Below are positions 31,289 through 38,960 of a stretch of DNA of 43,824 nucleotides, in pieces (position 1 is the stretch's first letter; each line of letters begins with the position of its first letter). The stretch covers positions 1 to 43,824 of IMG/VR virus record IMGVR_UViG_3300034177_000030; one strand, given 5' to 3'. The stretch is from a virus. The position numbers were made by a program, and so were the translations under genes. The notes beneath the pieces are model-generated. The model was not told the origin of the DNA. It saw only the letters and a program-made list of their open reading frames with translations, and did not search any database.

Positions 31289-33609
31289 TCAGTCACCGGG
31301 CGCGGTTCGCCACCTCCCGCGAGGTACAGGCGTGGGCGCGCGCTGAGTATTCGCACGCGGATTGGGCAATCCGCCGCGCGCTGCGCTCCACGACGGGCCG
31401 CACGCTCGCGCGCTGCATGCAGATCGTGCGGAGCGCGGCGCGCGTGGGAGTAGTGCTGCTCTGCGCGCTAGCGCCGGCAAGAGCGGAGGGAGTCTGGTCG
31501 CCAGCTTCGACGGAATGCAAGCAGTTCACTTGGACCGCCGACGACGCCGGCGACGCGCAGCCTGCCATTACGCTCGGGCCCGGCGAGATTATGCTGACTG
31601 CCGAGATCGCCGGCACGACGCTCGTGAGCCTCTACCGGATGCCGAGCGGCGTCTCGAGCGCGGACCCATCGGTTACGGGAGAGCTTGTCGCCAGCTTCGC
31701 GACGACGAATCGGTCTCCGATTTTCGCCGCAGTGAACGGCGGTCAAGTGATCGACCTGGAGGTTTCAGCCGCGGGCGATGGCGGAAGCCTCATGGTCTGC
31801 GCTGCTGGCTATGGAGGGGCAGGCTCGATCAGCGCCGAGGTTGGCAGCGGCCATGCGGTCGCAGCGGCACCTGCTTCGTCGCCTATTACTGTCGCGATCA
31901 CCGCATCGCGTACGTCTGGCCTGCCTCCGCTGCTCGTCCACTTCGAGACCTACTCGGCGACGGACGCCGGCAGCTTCGACTCGTTCCACGACATGTATTG
32001 CCAGTGGGACTTCGATGACGTCGGCAGCGGCAATCACCCGGCTGGCGACGAGTCTTCGCGCAACGCCGAACTCGACTCGACGATCGCGGCGCACGTCTTC
32101 GAGGCGGCGGGCACTTACGACGTGGTCGCGAGCTGCACAGATCCAGACGGCAACCTCGACACCGACACCACAACGATTACGGTGAGCGCCTGGGCTGGCG
32201 CGGATACGACGTGCATCGCGACCGTGCTCCCGGTGGCAGGCGCTGATGGCTGCCCGGCAGGGTCCAGTGCGTACGCCTCCCCGGCGAACGACTTCGATGC
32301 CGACGTGGCTACGAACATCGGGGCCGGAAAGCGACTGCTCTTCCGCCGCGGCGAGTCCTACGCGCACAACGCCGTGACGAACATTGCGCTAGCAGGCCCT
32401 GGCATGGTCGGCGGCTACGGCAGCGGCTCTCAGGTCACGCTCACCGGCAGCGGCAACGTGTTCCGCTGCAACAGCGCGGGCACCGCTGACGACTGGCGGT
32501 TCGTCGATTTCACGGCCGGGGACATCGGCGCCGGCAACGCCTTCGTCACGGCATCGAACGGTGCGACGCACCGATGCGCGCACTGGCTGGTGAAGAACGT
32601 CACCGGCACGGGTGGCTCACTCTGGGCGCGGGCGTGGAACCCTGTCGGTGCAGGCAATAACTACCCAAACGACGTGCCGGGGATCGTGGACACGACCTGG
32701 GATGGCGGCGGCGCGTCGGCCGGCAATAACACGATCTACATGCCGAATACCCGCATGGTGATCATGGGATCGACGCTCAGCCAGCCCGACCCGGACATCG
32801 AGCATACGATCCGCGTGTCGATCACGCGCGGCGGGTACATCGGGCACAACAGCGTGACGTGCCCGAACGACACCTCCCGGCACTGCCTCAAGCTCCACGC
32901 GGGCCTTCACGGCTCGAACCCGCCGAACGCTCCCGAGGCCAGCTCGTTCGTCTCCATCGTTCACAACACGTTCACGGCGCTATCGACCAGCGCGGCAATC
33001 ATGGTGGACATCGGCCCGGAGGACACCGACGAGAATTGGGTCGATCACGTCGCGGTCTCCGGAAACCTCTTCGTAGCGAGCAGCTCGACGCAGAAGATGA
33101 TCCGCCTAGCTATCACCGGCTACGGCTGGGTGCGCAACAGCTTCTTCAACATGACCGGCATGACCAGCGGGATGACCGGTATAAAGTGGGAGCAGCGGAG
33201 CGGCAACCCGACAGACATCCCGGACACGCTCGCCTGCACGCACAACACGGGATTCGACGACGACGCCGGGACCACGCCCACGCTCTGCTGGTTCTTCGCC
33301 TCTCAGACCGCCGCGCCGCGCTACGGCGATAACAACCTCTTCGTGGGCGACGGCACGCTGACCGCCGACACCACGGAGAGCGGCGAGGACAGCGCGCAGA
33401 CGGGCAGCACGACGATCGACTCGAACGACTGCGCGAGCGACCCGTTCGCTACGTGCCCGCCGGTCACATTCGCCGATTGGCGCATCGCGAACGGCTCGGC
33501 CGCGGACGATCAAGGCTTTGCGGATGCGGTCCACGCGAGCGGCGACTGGGAGGGCGATGCCCACTGCGCGACGCCGGACTCGGGCGCCGACGAGGAGGCC
33601 GGATGCTGA
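31285..33609 (+). CDS. Large secreted PKD and beta-helix protein, tailspike-like
   Basis: The product has 774 residues from GTG 31285. An internal ATG at 31417 would start exactly at a signal peptide (MQIVRSAARVGVVLLCALAP, then ARAEG), giving 730 residues; both are possible. After this comes the ~115-residue domain shared with the 29283 product (ends GDGGS, VC). A PKD domain follows (PLLVHFETYSATDAGSFDSF then YCQWDFDD, closing with GTYDVVASCTD). The last ~450 residues have Gly/Asn-rich strands with repeating turns (NSVTC, HNTFTAL, SGNLFVASS, NNLFVG), a right-handed beta-helix pattern as in polysaccharide lyase-type tailspikes. Binding or depolymerising of surface glycan is likely, but no catalytic residues are assigned. 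Confidence 0.65.
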   Translation: MISHRARFATSREVQAWARAEYSHADWAIRRALRSTTGRTLARCMQIVRSAARVGVVLLCALAPARAEGVWSPASTECKQFTWTADDAGDAQPAITLGPGEIMLTAEIAGTTLVSLYRMPSGVSSADPSVTGELVASFATTNRSPIFAAVNGGQVIDLEVSAAGDGGSLMVCAAGYGGAGSISAEVGSGHAVAAAPASSPITVAITASRTSGLPPLLVHFETYSATDAGSFDSFHDMYCQWDFDDVGSGNHPAGDESSRNAELDSTIAAHVFEAAGTYDVVASCTDPDGNLDTDTTTITVSAWAGADTTCIATVLPVAGADGCPAGSSAYASPANDFDADVATNIGAGKRLLFRRGESYAHNAVTNIALAGPGMVGGYGSGSQVTLTGSGNVFRCNSAGTADDWRFVDFTAGDIGAGNAFVTASNGATHRCAHWLVKNVTGTGGSLWARAWNPVGAGNNYPNDVPGIVDTTWDGGGASAGNNTIYMPNTRMVIMGSTLSQPDPDIEHTIRVSITRGGYIGHNSVTCPNDTSRHCLKLHAGLHGSNPPNAPEASSFVSIVHNTFTALSTSAAIMVDIGPEDTDENWVDHVAVSGNLFVASSSTQKMIRLAITGYGWVRNSFFNMTGMTSGMTGIKWEQRSGNPTDIPDTLACTHNTGFDDDAGTTPTLCWFFASQTAAPRYGDNNLFVGDGTLTADTTESGEDSAQTGSTTIDSNDCASDPFATCPPVTFADWRIANGSAADDQGFADAVHASGDWEGDAHCATPDSGADEEAGC

Positions 33610-33932
33610 AGCCGCTGCCGATGTCAGAGGCCGAGTCCGGTGCCTCGTGGGTGCGCGACCACTGGGAATGGATCGTCGGCGGACTGGCGACGCTGGGGGC
33701 AGGCTTCCGGTTTTCGCGTCGCCGCGACCGCGGCAGCGACGAGATCGTGCAGGCAATCGACAAGCTTCGCGACACGCTGAGCGCCGAGAGTCGCGAGACG
33801 CGAAAGGCCTTGCACCTGCGCTTCGACGCGGCGGCCGAGCGCCTGGACGCGCTGAGCCGCGCGGTCGAGGACATGCGCCGGGAAGACGCGGTGCGCGAGG
33901 GGCGATTTATTGAGCGGATCGCACAGCGATGA
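33603..33932 (+). CDS. Putative holin or spanin-like membrane protein
   Basis: The product has 109 residues. ATG 33603 overlaps the previous stop by seven bases. One hydrophobic segment (WEWIVGGLATLGAGFRF, about 22-38) is followed by Arg/Lys and a long charged coiled-coil-like helix (IDKLRDTLSAESRETRKAL, then RLDALSRAVEDMRR). This topology fits a small holin or a spanin-like protein of a lysis cassette. The endolysin gene follows with an ATGA overlap. Which lysis role it has is not resolved. Confidence 0.55.
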   Translation: MLKPLPMSEAESGASWVRDHWEWIVGGLATLGAGFRFSRRRDRGSDEIVQAIDKLRDTLSAESRETRKALHLRFDAAAERLDALSRAVEDMRREDAVREGRFIERIAQR

Positions 33933-34465
33933 GCTTCGTGGACGCCATGCGCGTGACGCGCCGCGAGGAGCGCGGGCTCGCGAACGATCCCGACGATCCC
34001 GGCGGCCGCACGTTCGACGGGGTCGCCGAGCACGCGAACCCCGAGGCGTGGCGCGATGGCGTCTGCACCGAAGAAGAGTTATTGGGCGCGTACAAGAGCC
34101 GATGGCAGGCTATCCGCGGCGACTCGCTTCCGCCGGCGACGGCGCTGGCGCTGTTCGACTGGTATTTCCAGTCCGGCGCCCACGCGGTGCGCGCGCTCCA
34201 GCGCCTCGTCGGCGCCGCGGCCGATGGCGTAGTCGGGGTCGAGACGATCGCGAACGTCGGTGCGAAGGTGCTGCTGGACGCTGAGGATCGCGCGCTCGCG
34301 ATGGCGCTCGTCGAGGCGCGCGCGGCGTTTCTCGGCGCGTGGGTGTGCGCGCGGCCGGTCAAGCCCGCGGCGGGCGTGGGCTGGGAGCCTGCGCGCATCC
34401 GGTTCCTGGTGGGTTTCATGCGACGACTCGCGCGCATTTCGCACGCGATCGCAACGGAGGGCTGA
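33929..34465 (+). CDS. Endolysin, GH108-type muramidase
   Basis: The product has 178 residues. The N-terminal motif REERGLANDPDDPGGRT (12-28) matches the GH108 signature (Glu near EGG, then DPxDPGGxT), with Glu13 or Glu14 as the likely catalytic acid; the usual EGG reads ERG here. The C-terminal half has helices of the peptidoglycan-binding type (ALQRLVGAAADGVVGVETIA, like a PG-binding 3 domain). It should cleave the glycan chain once the holin allows exit or the export route acts. No signal peptide is visible. Position in the lysis cassette supports the call. Confidence 0.85.
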   Translation: MSFVDAMRVTRREERGLANDPDDPGGRTFDGVAEHANPEAWRDGVCTEEELLGAYKSRWQAIRGDSLPPATALALFDWYFQSGAHAVRALQRLVGAAADGVVGVETIANVGAKVLLDAEDRALAMALVEARAAFLGAWVCARPVKPAAGVGWEPARIRFLVGFMRRLARISHAIATEG

Positions 34466-34469
34466 GGCC

Positions 34470-34973
34470 ATGGACTTCAAGGCAAAGATGGCGACGGGGG
34501 CGATCAGCCTCGGCGCCGGCAACCAGATCATCAACGCGCTGGCGGATCTCGTCGACGCCTGGACCAACAAGAACAGCCCGGTGTTCGAGATGTGGACCGT
34601 GGACCAGTGGCAAGTGGTGCTGGCCATCTTCATCGGGGCGGCGCTCGGCGGGCCCTTCCTCGTCTTCTCGGAGTTCCTGCGCCAGAGCGTCGTCAAGTTC
34701 GGCACCTGGGCCGGCTACGACTTCTCGAAGGCGCTAGGGAACGGAGCTGCGCTGCTGCTGTGCCTCGCGCTCTCGGGCTGCGCGTCACCCTTCGGCCAGA
34801 TCGGCGAGGTGGTGAACTGCAAGGGCGGCGGCACGTTCGTCCGCACCTCGGATACCGAGTTCACCATGAGCTGCTCCGGCGACATGAAGGCGAGCGGCCA
34901 CATCTCGTCCGAGGGCGGGCAGACGGTGCGCGTCGTGGTCGAGGGCGCAGCGCGCGCGGCGCCGCCGCAATGA
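34470..34973 (+). CDS. Membrane protein with internal lipobox
   Basis: The product has 167 residues from ATG 34470, four bases after the endolysin stop. A first TM helix lies at about 47-66 (WQVVLAIFIGAALGGPFLVF). A second hydrophobic segment (ALLLCLALSGCASPFG) contains the lipobox LSGC with Cys104, followed by a polar beta-rich tail with further Cys and Gly. Such a pair recalls spanins, where an inner-membrane part and a lipoprotein part are joined or separate. The order here (TM first, lipobox inside) differs from known fused spanins. Possible cleavage at Cys104 would release a lipoprotein. Confidence 0.55.
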   Translation: MDFKAKMATGAISLGAGNQIINALADLVDAWTNKNSPVFEMWTVDQWQVVLAIFIGAALGGPFLVFSEFLRQSVVKFGTWAGYDFSKALGNGAALLLCLALSGCASPFGQIGEVVNCKGGGTFVRTSDTEFTMSCSGDMKASGHISSEGGQTVRVVVEGAARAAPPQ

Positions 34974-35089
34974 GCCCGCCCTGGCCGACGCTCGCGGACG
35001 TGGCGCGCGCGTTCGCCTGGGTCGCGCTCGCCGGGACCTTCGCGCTCGGCGCGTGCGGCGGGCTCTGCGTGAGGATCGTCGGCCGGTGA
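34970..35089 (+). CDS. Tiny lipobox-bearing membrane peptide
   Basis: The product has 39 residues, with its ATG overlapping the previous stop. One hydrophobic helix (AFAWVALAGTFALGACGG, about 14-31) ends with LGAC, which satisfies a lipobox, and the short tail is GLCVRIVGR. A basic N-region before it is absent. Its size and place in the lysis cassette fit an o-spanin-like or regulatory peptide, but the mature part is very short. Confidence 0.5.
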   Translation: MSPPWPTLADVARAFAWVALAGTFALGACGGLCVRIVGR

Positions 35090-35535
35090 AGATCACGTCC
35101 ATCACGCGGGGCGGCGTGATCGGCGTCGACGCCTACACGCGAGATGGTGTATTCCAGTCGCTGCATCCGGTCGACGTCGCCTTCGATGGCGGCGGATTCA
35201 TGCGCATCCCTGCGGGCTTCTGGTTCAACGGCGCCTCGATCCCGCCCCGCGCGCGCTCCATCATCCAGTCGCTGACGATCGCCGGGTATATCGGGTACGT
35301 CGTCCACGACTACCCCTACGCCATCGGCGCCACCTGGATCACGCCGAGCGGCGCCCGCATCGGCATCTCGCGACGGCGCGCGGACTGGATCGCGCTCGCG
35401 CTCTCGACCTGGCTCGGGCTCGCAGTTGATGATCAGCTCCAGATTTACGCGGCCCTGCGCGCCCTTGGCGGCGCGAGCTACCGGCGGCTGCCCGTCACGC
35501 GGACGCGCGAGCAACTGCTCGCAGCGATGGCGTGA
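35086..35535 (+). CDS. DUF1353-like protein
   Basis: The product has 149 residues from GTG 35086. RIPAGFWFNGASIPPRA (around 39-55) is the conserved core of the DUF1353 family (Pro-x-Gly-Phe...Gly-Ala-Ser-Ile-Pro), seen in many phage lysis or tail-end regions; function is not established. The Trp/Tyr-rich central strand (YIGYVVHDYPYAIGATW) also fits. It is the last rightward gene before the candidate attP. No signal peptide is visible. Confidence 0.75.
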   Translation: MKITSITRGGVIGVDAYTRDGVFQSLHPVDVAFDGGGFMRIPAGFWFNGASIPPRARSIIQSLTIAGYIGYVVHDYPYAIGATWITPSGARIGISRRRADWIALALSTWLGLAVDDQLQIYAALRALGGASYRRLPVTRTREQLLAAMA

Positions 35536-35713
35536 GCGTGGCCGATGAACTGGCGGAGCCACCTCGGCGCGGGGTGAGGGACGCGCGAGGGACAAGCCAG
35601 CTTTGGATGCGAGGCCGCGAATCTGCTCAGATTTTAGGCGCTAGCCGCGGATTCGCCAGAGGTAACAAGCCTCGGGGACCGTGCACGCCGGTTTCACAAC
35701 CGCCCGAGATCGC
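35536..35713. other. Candidate attP region
   Basis: The 178-bp gap lies between the end of the late operon and the end of the integrase gene. Two copies of a short direct repeat, GCCGCGAATC (35614) and GCCGCGGATTC (35644), start 30 bp apart. AATCTG-CT-CAGATT (35620-35633) is a perfect dyad. Such elements fit core or arm sites of a tyrosine integrase. No tRNA 3' end was recognised here, so the core cannot be fixed. Confidence 0.45.
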
Positions 35714-36949
35714 TCACGATTTCTCGCCGTGCTTGCTGGCGCTCATGGCCTGGGACGAGCCCGCGCCAAGCGGGCCGCGCACCATCGGGATCAGGCGCGC
35801 CGCCGTGTAGCGCCCGTAGCGCTCGGTCGTGCGCGCGTCGGCGTGCCCGAGCAGCTCGCGCACGTCCTCGATCCCGGACTCGCGGCGCATCCGCGTCGCC
35901 GTCGAGTGCCGCGTGCTCTCGCGCACCGGGGCGACCGGCACGCCCGCGCGCTCGCAGGCGAGCTTCCAGTGTCGGTTCACCTGCCACGCGTCCCACGGCG
36001 CGCCGCCCCTCAGGAACAGCGCGCCGCCGGCCGAGCGCTCGCCGTGCGCCTGCACCCACGCCCAGAGGCGGTCGGTCGCCGGCAGGCGGCGCACGCGGCC
36101 AGTCTTCGTGCCGCGCACATCGTCCGTGCGATGCTGACCCTTGACGGCGCGCCGGATCACCACCCACGGCACGCCATCGGCGAGCTCGAAGTCTGCGTAG
36201 CTGAGCGCACGCGCCTCATTGGGCCGTAGCGCGAGATCGACGAGCGCGAGGTATAGGCCGCGGTCCCGCTCGGGGATCGCAGCAAGGACGGCCTCCTGCG
36301 CAGCCTGGGCCATGATGCGCGGCTCGTGCTCGGCGACCCGCAGCTGCGGGAAGCGCGGGATGCGCTCGATCTCCTCGCGGTCGTAGAGCCAGCGCATGAA
36401 GCCGTGGAAGTAGCCGAGCACGCCGCGCACCGTGACGGGCGATAGGCGGGCCTCCGCGAGCATCCACGTCTGCCAGTCGGCGACATGTGAAGCCTTCGCG
36501 CCACCCACCGGGAGATCGCGCCAGCACTCCCAGTAGCGGCGCACCTGGCCCGAGAGCGCGGCGACGCTCGCGCGCGTCATCTCGTGCGCGTCCGCGCGCC
36601 GCCGCTGCTCCGCGAGCCACGCGTCGATGCGGGCGCCGAGCGTCGAGTAGCCGGCCGGCAGCAGGCGTCCGACCGCGATCTCGGGATCCATGCCGTCTTC
36701 GATGCGCGCGCGGATGCGCTCGAGCAGCCGCTCGGCGTCGGCGCGCGACGTGAACGCCTGCTCGCCGAGCGCGTCGCGGTACTGGTAGATGCGGCCGAAG
36801 GGCCGCGCGTCGATGAACCAGCGCACCGCGCCGCTCGCGCTCCTCCGCTCTCGCACGCGTCCGAACTTGCCCACGGTGCGGAAGGTGCACCGGAAGACGA
36901 GGCGCTTGCGAGGCGCGAAGGTCTGGCGAATGGCGGACGCCGCGCTCAC
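35714..36949 (-). CDS. Tyrosine recombinase (integrase)
   Basis: The product has 411 residues from GTG 36949. An N-terminal arm/core-binding part (about 1-205, with the SAM-like helices around YWECWRDLP to FMRWLYDR) precedes the catalytic domain: LRPNEARAL gives Arg242, TKTGRVRRLP Lys282, RESTRHST Arg347/His348, LGHAD His369 and ERYGRY the nucleophile Tyr378 (or Tyr381). The usual His three residues before Arg347 is Glu here. It should integrate the phage at attB and, with help, excise it. The gene is the last of the leftward operon and next to the candidate attP. The GTG overlaps the stop of the preceding gene. Confidence 0.9.
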   Translation of the reverse strand: MSAASAIRQTFAPRKRLVFRCTFRTVGKFGRVRERRSASGAVRWFIDARPFGRIYQYRDALGEQAFTSRADAERLLERIRARIEDGMDPEIAVGRLLPAGYSTLGARIDAWLAEQRRRADAHEMTRASVAALSGQVRRYWECWRDLPVGGAKASHVADWQTWMLAEARLSPVTVRGVLGYFHGFMRWLYDREEIERIPRFPQLRVAEHEPRIMAQAAQEAVLAAIPERDRGLYLALVDLALRPNEARALSYADFELADGVPWVVIRRAVKGQHRTDDVRGTKTGRVRRLPATDRLWAWVQAHGERSAGGALFLRGGAPWDAWQVNRHWKLACERAGVPVAPVRESTRHSTATRMRRESGIEDVRELLGHADARTTERYGRYTAARLIPMVRGPLGAGSSQAMSASKHGEKS

Positions 36950-37263
36950 CCGCCGCCCTTGCCTTCCAGCGCGTCGGCGAGGCGGTTCGCCAGTGCGATT
37001 ACATCAATGGATTCACACAAGAACGCCCGTTGCTCTTCCGTAAAACGATGGGATGGTTCGTCGAACACCAACGGGATCGGCACAAGCAGCCGTTCCTTTG
37101 GCAGCGACCTGGCCTCCGCCACCAGCTTCGCGAAGTCGTGCGAGCAGGCGGCGCGCACATTCGCGGCGAAGTCTTTTATCGCCGCGATGGCTGATGGATT
37201 GGTCGCGTGCCGCAGCATTCTTTCGCCGGTGGCTGCCGCGCGCTCGCAGAATGTGCAGGTCAT
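36946..37263 (-). CDS. Hypothetical protein of the leftward operon
   Basis: The product has 105 residues from ATG 37263, coupled to the previous stop. A CTFC pair stands at 3-6, then long helices (AIAAIKDFAANVRAACSHDF) and a C-terminal LADALEGK block. The end DNA (36962-36981) is identical over 20 bp to the end of the next gene upstream (37270-37289), and the HDFA-LVAEAR motif is shared with it, so the two are paralogues. Function is unknown. Its own end is GKGGG before the integrase GTG. Confidence 0.6.
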   Translation of the reverse strand: MTCTFCERAAATGERMLRHATNPSAIAAIKDFAANVRAACSHDFAKLVAEARSLPKERLLVPIPLVFDEPSHRFTEEQRAFLCESIDVIALANRLADALEGKGGG

Positions 37264-37427
37264 GGCTTCCCTTCCAGCGCGTCGGCGAGCGCTACCAACA
37301 GATTCGGCGTCCCGTTCACTCCCTCGATCGCGAGTTCCTCGGACTGCTTGCGCGCCTCTGCCACCAGCGCCGCGAAGTCGTGCGTGCAGGCGAGGCAGGA
37401 CGGGCATAGACAGTTCGGGCAACTCAT
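37260..37427 (-). CDS. Small Cys-rich protein, paralogue of the following gene
   Basis: The product has 55 residues from ATG 37427. It has a CPNCLCPSCLAC cluster in the first 14 residues, likely a zinc or metal site. The remainder (HDFAALVAEARKQSEELA and LADALEGKP) is shared in pattern with the 36946-37263 product. The stop region carries the ribosome-site cassette GGAAGGGAAGCCATGA. It may be a truncated or minimal version of the family. Confidence 0.6.
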   Translation of the reverse strand: MSCPNCLCPSCLACTHDFAALVAEARKQSEELAIEGVNGTPNLLVALADALEGKP

Positions 37428-37915
37428 AGTCGTCTCCGGTGTGGGAGACCGCTGACGTGATTCCATGTGCGGCCGTTCCGTATGTCGCTTATTACGCCGC
37501 GACACACCACGAATTCGGCAGCGACGACGCGAGCAATTTCTGTGCGTCCGAGAATCTCTCGCACGCGACACTCATCCAGCGTCGCCGAGTGCTGGTCCCG
37601 CCCGCGAGCCTGACGCGACTTCGATGTCATGTCTTTGGCGTTCGCCAGAACATCTCCGAGAAACAGATGGTCGGGGTTGATGCAAGGTGGGTTGTCGCAC
37701 TTGTGGAGAACGAACAGGCCGGGCGGGATCTGTCCGTTGCGTACGATCCATGAGACACGGTGCGCATTTGTCTTGTAGCCGCGCAGCATGCAGTGCCCGT
37801 AGCCCTTGCGGTCTCTTGAGCCAGTCCATTCCCAGCAACCGTCGTCGCGCTTGCTGCACTGCATCATCAGGCGTTCCAATGGAGTGAACTTTTTGGGGTC
37901 GAAATGGCAGGCCAT
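37424..37915 (-). CDS. HNH homing-type endonuclease
   Basis: The product has 163 residues from ATG 37915 with GGAGA upstream. The HNH_3-type core is GCWEWTGSRDRKGYGHCM, then NAHRVSW and FVLHKCDNPPCINPDHLFLG, in which His, Asn and His line the metal site and Cys pair brace it. The C-terminal part (RVREILGRTEIARVVAAEF then VISDIRNGRTW) is a helix-turn-helix/NUMOD-like DNA-binding module. Such free-standing homing enzymes copy themselves into unoccupied sites. It is inserted neatly between small operon genes with overlaps intact, as such genes often are. Confidence 0.85.
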   Translation of the reverse strand: MACHFDPKKFTPLERLMMQCSKRDDGCWEWTGSRDRKGYGHCMLRGYKTNAHRVSWIVRNGQIPPGLFVLHKCDNPPCINPDHLFLGDVLANAKDMTSKSRQARGRDQHSATLDECRVREILGRTEIARVVAAEFVVCRGVISDIRNGRTWNHVSGLPHRRRL

Positions 37916-38130
37916 CAGGTCTCCCCTTCGCTTCGCTCGCCGAGTGCAGTGTCAAGAGCATCAACCAAAGGCTCTCCGCACTGCGTACAGTTCTCAGGCG
38001 CTGGTGCTGCCAAGTCGCGCAACACGAGTCCGCGACACGCGGCGCAGACGAGTGCCTGTACGCCCGCGAAGTTCTCTAGCGTGTTGCGTCGAAATCTGCC
38101 GTTGCTGCGCCTCGATTGGTAACGCTTCAC
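37915..38130 (-). CDS. Small zinc-ribbon protein
   Basis: The product has 71 residues from GTG 38130. The N-terminus is basic (KRYQSRRSNGRFRRN); CAAC and CTQC pairs 20 residues apart form a zinc ribbon. The C-terminal GERSEGET is encoded by DNA identical to that of the next gene upstream (37919-37944 and 38134-38159). Stop and next start overlap (TGATG). Nucleic-acid binding is likely; no target is known. Confidence 0.65.
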   Translation of the reverse strand: MKRYQSRRSNGRFRRNTLENFAGVQALVCAACRGLVLRDLAAPAPENCTQCGEPLVDALDTALGERSEGET

Positions 38131-38327
38131 GGCGTCTCCCCTTCGCTTCGCTCGCCGAGCGCGGCGGCGAGGCGCATCTGCTCGTGGTAGTCGCACTCAG
38201 TCGTCGCAAACTTCTCGCCCAGAGCGGCTGGACGCGGGCGCCCGGGATCGAACACGCAGCCGCATCGGGTGGGCCATCGTCGCGTAGCCTCTTTGGTGCG
38301 CTCAATGAGAGAATCTATGTTCCTCAC
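38127..38327 (-). CDS. Small hypothetical protein
   Basis: The product has 66 residues from GTG 38327, coupled to the upstream stop. It has CGC in the middle and a Cys-x-x-His stretch (ECDYHEQM), perhaps a metal site. It ends in ALGERSEGETP, whose codons are repeated at the end of the following gene. The N-terminus is helical (DSLIERTKEATRRW). No family was recognised. Confidence 0.6.
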   Translation of the reverse strand: MRNIDSLIERTKEATRRWPTRCGCVFDPGRPRPAALGEKFATTECDYHEQMRLAAALGERSEGETP

Positions 38328-38806
38328 AATTCCTGTTCCTGCTTCTCACTGTCTGCGCTGTGGATGCGCTCAGCGAGCGCGGTGGCAATTACTAACTCAC
38401 CGGCCTGCACATGAATTGCTCCGTGCGCCACGGTGCGCAGAATCTGCTTGTTGAGCCACTCCGCATTCCCCAGCGTCGCCTCGTAGCGCGCGAGCTTGGC
38501 CTCGGCATCCTCTAGGCGGCGGTTGAAGCACGAGGCACATCGCGGCCGCGCTTCTACGTGTGAGCACGGCTGCGATGCTGTTCCGAGGATGTCGATGTGG
38601 GCGCGCGATTCCCTTGCTTCCGCCTCGGCGTCGGTGGCGCGCTTGGCGAGTGCGAGGATGGCTAGACACATGTGCGGGTACAGTAATTGGTACCGCTCGG
38701 GGTCTCCGTAGGCGAGGATCGCCGAGCCGTCGATGGCGACACGCACCACCCGTAGTCCCAGCACCCGCGCGCACTCCTGCCAGAGAGCGAGGTCGGCGTC
38801 AGTCAT
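38324..38806 (-). CDS. Hypothetical protein with coiled-coil and Cys cluster
   Basis: The product has 160 residues from ATG 38806, with GGAGG upstream. A helical N-half (ALWQECARVLGLRVVRVAI and AILALAKRATDAEAEARESRA) precedes a Cys/His cluster (CSHVEARPRCASC) of zinc type, then another helix (RRLEDAEAKLARYEATLG) and a charged end. The arrangement (helix, zinc hook, helix) resembles a hinge that could dimerise. An upstream extension of 43 residues overlaps the previous gene and was rejected. No family is claimed. Confidence 0.65.
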   Translation of the reverse strand: MTDADLALWQECARVLGLRVVRVAIDGSAILAYGDPERYQLLYPHMCLAILALAKRATDAEAEARESRAHIDILGTASQPCSHVEARPRCASCFNRRLEDAEAKLARYEATLGNAEWLNKQILRTVAHGAIHVQAGELVIATALAERIHSADSEKQEQEL

Positions 38807-38960
38807 TGGGGCCTCCGAAGTCGCAGACGTGTGCCGCGTTGAACACATCGCATAATTCCTCGTCGGAGGCACCAACGAAACACCGAGCCACGAAAATCTC
38901 ACCACAGGTTCCACAGCGAAATTCCATCTGCTCATAGCCGTCTGTGGTTGTCGCGCTCAC
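38799..38960 (-). CDS. Small zinc-ribbon protein
   Basis: The product has 53 residues. GTG 38960 has GGAGGG upstream. CGTC (17-20) and a later Cys with HVC (near 44-46) make a compact zinc site; the stretch IFVARCFVG between them is a beta hairpin. The overlap with the next gene is eight bases. This is one of several small ribbon proteins in the operon. Confidence 0.65.
   Translation of the reverse strand: MSATTTDGYEQMEFRCGTCGEIFVARCFVGASDEELCDVFNAAHVCDFGGPND

Noticed and set aside
18189-33609. Diversity-generating retroelement acting on tail genes
   Set aside because: No reverse transcriptase gene and no template/variable repeat pair differing at adenines were seen.
35532-35810. Plus-strand frame across attP into the integrase gene
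   Set aside because: Overlaps the integrase end and the candidate attP; composition unlike the neighbouring genes.
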